Positions 58,512 to 64,000 of a DNA stretch of 64,000 nucleotides are shown here, one piece after another (within the stretch, counting starts at the first letter, position 1; each line of letters starts with the position of its first letter). The position numbers and the translations under genes were made by a program. Under the pieces are notes generated by a model. It was given only the letters and a program-made list of their open reading frames with translations, was not told the origin of the DNA and searched no databases. The stretch comes from DASPHG01 sp963849605. Lineage in GTDB: Bacteria > Actinomycetota > Thermoleophilia > Solirubrobacterales > Thermoleophilaceae. The stretch covers positions 124,001-188,000 of the forward strand of contig CAWKHX010000017.1 of NCBI GenBank assembly GCA_963849605.1. The letters run 5' to 3'.

Positions 58512-58760
58512 GTGGTGAAAGCGCTGCTCCAGAAGCAGGTTCTGCTGGGTCCGGCACCGCTTCGGCGGGCGGCGGCGGCGCGTGCGCTGAGGCCCCAGGA
58601 GGCATGGATGCTGCGCCAGCCGCGCGCCGTCAGGCGTTCCTACGCGGCCAACGTCCTCGACGTGGGCGGCGATTCCGACGTCCTCACGGAGATCTGGATG
58701 CTGCGCCAGCCAAAGGACGTGCGCGAGAGCTACATCCGCGAGGTCCTCCAAAACGCCTGA
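58512..58760 (+). CDS. small protein with an internal tandem repeat
   Basis: An 82-residue protein starting at GTG 58512. A 21-residue unit is present twice, at about residues 30-51 (EAWMLRQPRAVRRSYAANVL) and 60-81 (EIWMLRQPKDVRESYIREVL). Both units share W-MLRQP-x-x-VR-x-SY-x-x-x-VL, so the protein arose by duplication. The N-terminus is basic and helical. I do not know the function. A TACGGT box lies nine bases upstream. It is followed 13 bases later by the glycosyltransferase gene. Confidence 0.65.
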   Translation: MVKALLQKQVLLGPAPLRRAAAARALRPQEAWMLRQPRAVRRSYAANVLDVGGDSDVLTEIWMLRQPKDVRESYIREVLQNA

Positions 58761-58773
58761 CACAATTCGCGCC

Positions 58774-59772
58774 TTGAAGCTCATCATCCAAATCCCCTGC
58801 AAGGACGAGGAAGAGCAGCTCCCGGCGACGCTCGGCGACCTCCCGCGCGAGGTCCCCGGCGTCGACGAGGTCGAGTGGCTCATCGTCGACGACGGCTCGA
58901 CCGACCGCACCGTCGAGGTGGCGCGCGCGCACGGCGTCGACCACATCGTGCGGCTCACGAACAACAAGGGCCTCGCCGCGGCGTTCGAGGCCGGGCTCGA
59001 CGCCAGCCTCAAGCTCGGCGCCGACATCGTCGTCAACACCGATGCCGACAACCAGTACGACGCGGCCGACATCCCGAAGCTGGTCGAGCCGATCGTCGCA
59101 GGCCGCGCCGACATGGTGATCGGCGACCGCGAGGTCGCGGACGTCCAGCACTTCTCCCCCGTCAAGAAGCGGCTCCAGCGGATCGGCAGCGCCGTCGTGC
59201 GGAGCGCGTCGGGCACCGACGTGCCCGACACCACGTCCGGGTTCCGCGCGTACAACCGCGAGGCGGCGATCTCGATGAACGTCGTCTCCAAGTACACCTA
59301 CACGCTCGAGACGATCATCCAGGCGGGCAAGATGCTCGTCGCGCTCGACCACGTCCCGGTTCGCACGAACGAGACGCAGCGAGAGTCGCGGCTGTTCGGC
59401 TCGATGTACGAGTACGTGCGCCGCAACTCGCTCGCCATCTTCCGTGTCTACACGATGTACGAGCCGCTGAAGGTCTTTCTGATCGCCGCGGCGATCCTGG
59501 GGCTCGCATCGCTCGCGATCTTCGGCCGCTTCGGCTACTTCTATTTCGTCGAGGACGAGGGAACCGGCCACGTCCAGTCCCTGATCCTCGGCGCGGTGCT
59601 CTTCATCGCCTCCGTCCAGCTCGCCGCGCTCGGGATCCTGGGTGACGTGCTCGCCGGCAGCCGCGTGACGCAGCAGCGGATCCTCGAGCGGGTCCGGCGC
59701 GTCGAGCTCCAGCTCGGCGTCGAGCCGTCGCACTACGAGCCCGGTCAGGAGCGCGAGGTCCTGAAGCTGTGA
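58774..59772 (+). CDS. family 2 glycosyltransferase (dolichyl-phosphate mannose synthase-like)
   Basis: A 332-residue enzyme. The GT-A domain has IIQIPCKDEEEQLPATLGDL, LIVDDGSTDRTVEVA, the metal-binding NTDADNQYDAADIP and TSGFRAYNREAA. Two membrane helices near the C-terminus (about 229-247 and 270-292) hold it in the membrane. Enzymes of this type add a sugar to a polyprenyl phosphate. TTG 58774 follows a CACAAT box by seven bases. The stop overlaps the methyltransferase start as GTGA. Confidence 0.85.
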   Translation: MKLIIQIPCKDEEEQLPATLGDLPREVPGVDEVEWLIVDDGSTDRTVEVARAHGVDHIVRLTNNKGLAAAFEAGLDASLKLGADIVVNTDADNQYDAADIPKLVEPIVAGRADMVIGDREVADVQHFSPVKKRLQRIGSAVVRSASGTDVPDTTSGFRAYNREAAISMNVVSKYTYTLETIIQAGKMLVALDHVPVRTNETQRESRLFGSMYEYVRRNSLAIFRVYTMYEPLKVFLIAAAILGLASLAIFGRFGYFYFVEDEGTGHVQSLILGAVLFIASVQLAALGILGDVLAGSRVTQQRILERVRRVELQLGVEPSHYEPGQEREVLKL

Positions 59773-60389
59773 CCGGACCGGTCGCCGAGCGCGTACCGAC
59801 CGGCAACACCTACGACAAGTACGGCTCGAGCAACCGCGTCGTCCGGCGGCTGATGGCGGGTTTCGATTCGGCGCTCGACGAGCTCTGGGTCGAGGCGGCG
59901 CCGGACTCGGCGCTCGACGTGGGCTGTGGCGAGGGCGTGCTCACCGAGCGCTTCGCGGAGCGGCTCGGCGCGGGGCGCGTGGCGGGCGTGGACCTCGAGG
60001 ACCCGAAGCTCCGTGCCGAATGGGACAGGCGCGCGCGGCCGAACCTCGAGTTCCGTTCATACGACGGCGGCGACCTTCCCTTCCGCCGCAACGACTTCGA
60101 CATCGCGTGCGCAATCGAGGTGCTGGAGCACGTGCCCGATCCGGAGCACACGCTCGCCGAGATGGTCAGGGTCGCCCGCCGGCACGTGCTCGTGTCCGTG
60201 CCGCGCGAGCCGCTCTGGCGGGCGCTCAACATGCTGCGTGGCTCGTACGTGCGCCAGTGGGGCAACACGCCGGGGCACGTGAACCACTGGTCGAAGCCCG
60301 GCTTCCTGGACTTCCTCAACGCACACGGCACGATCGCGGCGATCCGCTCGCCGTTCCCCTGGACCATGGTCCTTGTCCGGACCGCGTAG
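59769..60389 (+). CDS. class I SAM-dependent methyltransferase
   Basis: A 206-residue enzyme. Motif I is SALDVGCGEGVLTERFA, then GVDLEDPKLRAEW, and motif IV/V includes FDIACAIEVLEHVPDPEHTL and RRHVLVSVPREPLW. The N-terminal TGNTYDKYGSSNRVVRRLM is typical of the UbiE/COQ5-like group. The setting between a glycosyltransferase and a flippase suggests a role on a lipid-linked sugar or its lipid. GTG 59769 overlaps the upstream stop. Confidence 0.8.
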   Translation: MTGPVAERVPTGNTYDKYGSSNRVVRRLMAGFDSALDELWVEAAPDSALDVGCGEGVLTERFAERLGAGRVAGVDLEDPKLRAEWDRRARPNLEFRSYDGGDLPFRRNDFDIACAIEVLEHVPDPEHTLAEMVRVARRHVLVSVPREPLWRALNMLRGSYVRQWGNTPGHVNHWSKPGFLDFLNAHGTIAAIRSPFPWTMVLVRTA

Positions 60390-61641
60390 CTACGGCCGCG
60401 GCGCCGCCGTCCTGTCGGTCGGCATCGGCGTCACGGGGCTCGTCACCTACACGTACTTCTCGCTCGCGAGCCACTTGCTGGCCGACGACGAGTACGGCCA
60501 CATCGCGCTCTTGTGGTCGGCGGTCTTCGTCGTCGTCTCGGTTATCTACCGCCCGGTCGAGCAGCTGCTCTCGCGCACGATCGCCGAGCGCTCGGCCCAG
60601 CGGCACGTCCTCCGGGTCGCAGCGACCATCCAGGCGTCCCTAGCGCTCGTCTTCGCGGTCGCCGCGCTCGCGCTGCGCGGGCCGATCGAGGACGGGCTGT
60701 TCGGCGGCTCCGAGACGCTCTACTGGATCTTCATCGCGACGGTCATCGCGTACGCGGCGAGCTACTTCGCGCGAGGTTTCCTCGCCGGGCACCAGCGCTT
60801 CATGGCGTACGGCGCGCTGGTACTGCTCGAGGCCTCGAGCCGCTGCCTCTTCGCGGTCGCCGTGGCGGTCGGGATCAGCGAGGGGCAGGACGCGGTCGCG
60901 CTGGGCATGGTCGCCGCGCCGATCGCGAGCCTCACGGTCGTCCCCTTCGTCCTCACGAGATCCAGCTTTGCCGTCAATACGACGCAGAAGGTGGATCTCG
61001 ACGGGGAACCGGAGTTCACGCTGGCGCGCGGCACCGGCTTCGCGGCGGCGGTGCTGCTCGTGATGCTGAGCGAGCAGACGTTCCTCAACGCCGGACCGCT
61101 CATCGTCAAGGCGACCGAGCCCGGCGCCGAGGGCGCGGCGCTCGCGGGCTTCACCTTCAACGTGCTGCTGATTGCCCGCGCGCCGCTCCAACTCTTCCAG
61201 TCGGTGCAGACGGCGATCCTTCCGCACCTGACGCAGATGTATACGGGAGGCGAGGCGGACGAGTTCGACCGCACCGTCCGCGTCACCCTCATTCCCATCG
61301 GCGCGTTCGCGGCAACCGTGGCGCTCGTGCTGTTCGCCATCGGCCCATGGGCGATGGACGTGCTGTTCGGCAGCGACGTCGACTACGGACGAGGCGGGCT
61401 CGCTCTGATCGCCGTCGGCATGGGGCTCTATCTCGCCGCCGCGACGCTGAACCAAGCCGCACTCGCTAGAGAGCAGGCCAAGAAGGCTGCGGCCTGCTGG
61501 GTGGTCTCCGCCACCGCCTTCGTCGCCTTCCTGCTGATCCCAGGCTGGGACGACCGCGTGGCCCAGCTCGAGGTCGGCTTCGCGGCGGGCGCCGCGCTTC
61601 TGTGCGCACTCTTGTACTGGCTCTACAGGCGACCGGAGTAG
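60373..61641 (+). CDS. polysaccharide flippase-like membrane protein
   Basis: A 422-residue protein with about twelve membrane helices, from VLSVGIGVTGLVTYTYFSLA to GFAAGAALLCALLYWLY. The pattern matches the MOP superfamily (Wzx-like), which moves lipid-linked glycans across the membrane. Some family residues are kept in EYGHIALLWSAVFVVVSVIY and LFQSVQTAILPHLTQMYTGG. TTG 60373 overlaps the methyltransferase end by 17 bases. The three genes form a surface-glycan unit. Confidence 0.75.
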   Translation: MSGPRSYGRGAAVLSVGIGVTGLVTYTYFSLASHLLADDEYGHIALLWSAVFVVVSVIYRPVEQLLSRTIAERSAQRHVLRVAATIQASLALVFAVAALALRGPIEDGLFGGSETLYWIFIATVIAYAASYFARGFLAGHQRFMAYGALVLLEASSRCLFAVAVAVGISEGQDAVALGMVAAPIASLTVVPFVLTRSSFAVNTTQKVDLDGEPEFTLARGTGFAAAVLLVMLSEQTFLNAGPLIVKATEPGAEGAALAGFTFNVLLIARAPLQLFQSVQTAILPHLTQMYTGGEADEFDRTVRVTLIPIGAFAATVALVLFAIGPWAMDVLFGSDVDYGRGGLALIAVGMGLYLAAATLNQAALAREQAKKAAACWVVSATAFVAFLLIPGWDDRVAQLEVGFAAGAALLCALLYWLYRRPE

Positions 61642-61655
61642 AGTCGAGGGCCGGG

Positions 61656-63860
61656 ATGGCCACCCACATCCATACGTGTCCGCTGTGCGAGGCCACGTGC
61701 GGCCTCCGGATCGAGACGGACAACGGCAACATCAGGTCGATCCGGGGTGACGACGAGGACGTCTTCAGCCGCGGCTTCATCTGTCCCAAGGCACACGGGC
61801 TGAAGGCACTGCACGAGGACCCCGACCGACTGCGCCGCCCGCTCGTGCGCCGCGACGGCGAGCTGCGCGAGGCGAGCTGGGCCGAGGCCTGGCTGGCGGT
61901 CGAGGAGGGGCTCGCGCCACTGCTCGAGCAGCACGGGCGCAACGCCGTCGCCGTGTACCTGGGGAACCCGTCCGCGCACAACCTGGCGGCGAACGTCTAC
62001 GGACCGGTTTTCCTGCGGGCGCTCGGCTCGCAGAACGTCTACACCGCGAGCACCGTCGACCAGATGCCGAAGCAGGTCTCGGCCGGGCTGATGTTCGGCG
62101 CAGGGCTCAGTGTCCCGGTGCCGGACCTCGACCGCTGCGAGCACCTGATCGTGCTCGGCGCGAACCCGCTCGTCTCCAACGGCAGCCTGATGACCTCGCC
62201 GAACGCACGCGGGCGGATCCGCGCGATCCGCGAGCGCGGCGGCAAGGTCGTGGTCATCGACCCGCGGCGTTCGCGCACCGCCGAGGAGGCGGACGAACAC
62301 CACGCGATCGTGCCGGGCACCGACGCGCACTTCCTCTTCGGGATCGTCCACACGCTCGTGGACGAGGGGCTCGCCGATCCAGGGCGCCTCGCGGAGCACT
62401 GCGAGGGGCTGCCGGAGATCGAGCGTCTCGCCCGCGACTTCGCGCCTGAGCGCGTCGAGGCGATGTGCGGGATCGAGGCCGGCGAGATCCGCCGCATCGC
62501 GCGCGAGCTCGCGGCCGCGCCAAGCGGGGCGTGCTACGGGCGGATCGGGACCTGCACGCAGGAGTTCGGAACGCTCGCGAGCTGGCTCGTCGACGTGGTC
62601 AACCTCCTGACGGGCAACCTCGACCGCGAGGGTGGCGCGATGTTCACTCGCGCCGCGGGCGCCCAGCGCAACACTGCCGGGAAGCCCGGCGTCGGCAAGG
62701 GCGTGAAGCTCGGCCGCTGGAAGAGCCGGGTGCGCGGCCTGCCCGAGGCCTTCGGCGAGCTGCCGGTCGTCTGCCTCGCCGAGGAGATCGAGACCCCCGG
62801 CGAGGGCCAGGTGCGGGCGCTCGTGACGGTCGCGGGGAACCCGGTGGTCTCAACGCCGCAGTCCGAGCGGCTCGACAGCGCGCTCTCGGAGCTCGACTTC
62901 ATGGTCTCACTCGACATCTACGTCAACGAGACGACCCGCCACGCGGACGTGATCCTCCCCGGCCCGTCCCCGCTCGCCCGTTCGCACTACGACCTCGCGC
63001 TCTACCAGCTCGCCGTTCGCAACGTGGCGAACTACTCGCCGCCGGCGATGGAGCCCGAGGCGGACATCGAGTCCGAGTGGCACCAGCTCCTGCGCCTCAC
63101 GGCGATCGTGGCCGGCCAGGGTGCGGACGCGGACCTCGACGCGCTCGACTCGTTCGTGATCGACACGCTCATCCAGCGGTCGGTCGCCGACCCGCAGTCG
63201 CCGCTCGCCGGGCGCGATCCCGCCGACGTGCGCGAGGAGCTGGGCGATCGCCGCGGGCCAGACCGCGCACTCGATTTCTTCCTCCGCGCAGGCCCGTACG
63301 ACCTGACGCTCGACGAGCTCGAGCGCAACCCCCATGGCGTCGACCTCGGACCGCTCGAGCCGCGCATTCCCGAGGTCCTGCGGACGCCGTCCGGGAAGAT
63401 CGAGCTGGCGCCGGAGCCGCTCGTCGCCGACGTCGATCGCCTGCGCGCGTCGCTCGAGCGCACGCGCAACGGGCATCTCGTCCTGATCGGCCGCCGCCAG
63501 CTGCGCTCCAACAACTCCTGGATGCACAACCTGCGCCCGCTCGTGAAAGGCAAGGACCGCTGCACGATGCACGTCAACCCCGAGGACGCCGAGCGCCTCG
63601 GCCTGATCGACGGCGAGCGGGCACGGCTCACGTCCGAGACCGGCTCGATCGAGGCGCCCGTCGAGGTGACCGACGCGATTCGCGCCGGCGTCGTGTCGAT
63701 CCCGCACGGCTGGGGCCACGACGCGCCGGGGGTCCGGCTCGAGGTCGCGCGCGACCACGCCGGCGTCAACAGCAACGTCCTCGCCGACACCTCGCTGATC
63801 GACCCGCTGTCCGGAAACGCCGTCCTGAACGGCATCCCCGTTGAGGTAGCGCCGGCCTAA
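61656..63860 (+). CDS. molybdopterin-dependent oxidoreductase (formate dehydrogenase-like)
   Basis: A 734-residue catalytic subunit. The N-terminal cluster motif is HTCPLCEATCG with a fourth Cys in GFICPKAHGLKAL, giving a [4Fe-4S] site. The bis-MGD domain runs to about 480 (VIVLGANPLVSNGSLM-type segments, VIDPRRSRTAEEAD, NLLTGNLDREGGAMFT). The C-terminal binding domain has HLVLIGRRQLRSNNSWMHNL and VNPEDAERLGLIDGERARL. The usual Cys or Sec ligand to Mo is not seen; near residue 130 the sequence is TASTVDQMPKQ. No twin-arginine signal is present, so it is cytoplasmic. The electron partner is not in the window. ATG 61656 was chosen as the start nearest HTCPLC. Confidence 0.85.
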   Translation: MATHIHTCPLCEATCGLRIETDNGNIRSIRGDDEDVFSRGFICPKAHGLKALHEDPDRLRRPLVRRDGELREASWAEAWLAVEEGLAPLLEQHGRNAVAVYLGNPSAHNLAANVYGPVFLRALGSQNVYTASTVDQMPKQVSAGLMFGAGLSVPVPDLDRCEHLIVLGANPLVSNGSLMTSPNARGRIRAIRERGGKVVVIDPRRSRTAEEADEHHAIVPGTDAHFLFGIVHTLVDEGLADPGRLAEHCEGLPEIERLARDFAPERVEAMCGIEAGEIRRIARELAAAPSGACYGRIGTCTQEFGTLASWLVDVVNLLTGNLDREGGAMFTRAAGAQRNTAGKPGVGKGVKLGRWKSRVRGLPEAFGELPVVCLAEEIETPGEGQVRALVTVAGNPVVSTPQSERLDSALSELDFMVSLDIYVNETTRHADVILPGPSPLARSHYDLALYQLAVRNVANYSPPAMEPEADIESEWHQLLRLTAIVAGQGADADLDALDSFVIDTLIQRSVADPQSPLAGRDPADVREELGDRRGPDRALDFFLRAGPYDLTLDELERNPHGVDLGPLEPRIPEVLRTPSGKIELAPEPLVADVDRLRASLERTRNGHLVLIGRRQLRSNNSWMHNLRPLVKGKDRCTMHVNPEDAERLGLIDGERARLTSETGSIEAPVEVTDAIRAGVVSIPHGWGHDAPGVRLEVARDHAGVNSNVLADTSLIDPLSGNAVLNGIPVEVAPA

Positions 63861-63894
63861 CGAAAAACGGCCCCCTTTCGGGAGCCGCTTTTCG
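63861..63894 (+). terminator. terminator after the molybdo-enzyme gene
   Basis: A hairpin from CGAAAA and CGGC to GCCG and TTTTCG begins right after the stop codon. The T run of the right arm serves as the tract. Confidence 0.6.
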
Positions 63895-63912
63895 AGTCAA
63901 AGAGAAGTACGG

Positions 63913-64000
63913 ATGTTGTGCTCTCGTTCTCGGCTGCGCCACCGGATCCTTCAGCGGCGTCCGGAGGGCCTGGACATTTGTCCTAGATCGTCGTGAGCAT
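63913..64000 (+). other. possible start of a further gene, cut by the window end
   Basis: ATGTTG at 63913 is followed 32 bases from the A by GATCCTTCAG. The HesB-like gene at 5934 has the same two blocks at the same distance. The reading frame here stops after about 27 codons. It could be a diverged or frameshifted copy of that 5' end. The evidence is weak. Confidence 0.25.

Overview
The window is high-GC bacterial chromosome with densely packed genes. Gene order and families point to an actinobacterium, most likely of the Thermoleophilia (Gaiellales/Solirubrobacterales type). This rests on the FliA/WhiG sigma factor, an EF-G2-like GTPase, a SepIVA-like DivIVA protein, the rpmF-plsX-acpP-rnc-smc-ftsY-ffh-rpsP-rimM-trmD-rplS-lepB-rnhB order, and the many start codons sitting 6-10 nt after a TANNNT -10 box. 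The lineage is inference from memory of gene order, not a search result. I see no phage, insertion sequence, CRISPR array, rRNA or plasmid gene, and no gene-free stretch longer than 300 bases.

Layout. 0-6.3 kb is an accessory stretch: a broken single-pass membrane protein, a secreted LamG-like protein, a PPOX-fold protein, three tRNAs (Val, Cys, Gly) with simple promoters, a broken sugar-nucleotide epimerase, a NodB-type deacetylase with a methyltransferase, and a cysteine-less HesB-like protein. 6.4-12 kb runs leftward: a zinc-finger protein, a 73-residue protein and an RNase H-NTF2 fusion form one operon, followed by an EF-G-like GTPase, a WhiG/FliA sigma factor and XerD. 12-18.5 kb holds an adenylate cyclase, a broken L,D-transpeptidase, an SDR protein with an acyltransferase, and a nucleotidase and alpha/beta hydrolase that diverge from an 18-bp promoter.

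18.5-53 kb is the conserved housekeeping superoperon on the minus strand. It covers ilvD, thiD, dprA, yifB, (yraN inverted), rnhB, lepB, rplS, trmD, rimM, khpA, rpsP, ffh, ftsY, smc, rnc, acpP, plsX, rpmF, yceD, a SepIVA-like gene, coaD, rsmD, recG, a fatty-acid-kinase-like gene and rpmB. It joins translation, protein export, chromosome segregation, lipid and CoA supply, DNA repair and natural transformation. A two-component system and an allene-oxide-cyclase-like secreted protein interrupt it at 26.6-29.2 kb. 53-58.5 kb holds hydrolases, a threonine-aldolase-like enzyme and the full riboflavin operon ribD-ribE-ribBA-ribH. 58.5-64 kb runs rightward: a small tandem-repeat protein, a surface-glycan set (glycosyltransferase, methyltransferase, flippase) and a molybdopterin oxidoreductase.

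The main unusual signals are these. A small palindrome (GGGTC-N-GACCC) lies in frame three times inside ftsY and again in rimM and after a hydrolase gene. Several core genes (rnc, recG, lepB, whiG and a SnoaL-like gene) appear to start at CTG. More than twenty single-base frameshifts are packed into 18.9-24.7 kb, which looks like local assembly error more than gene decay. There are also a back-to-back leaderless promoter, an RNase H-NTF2 fusion, an acidic tail on L19 and a His-Asp tail on L32.
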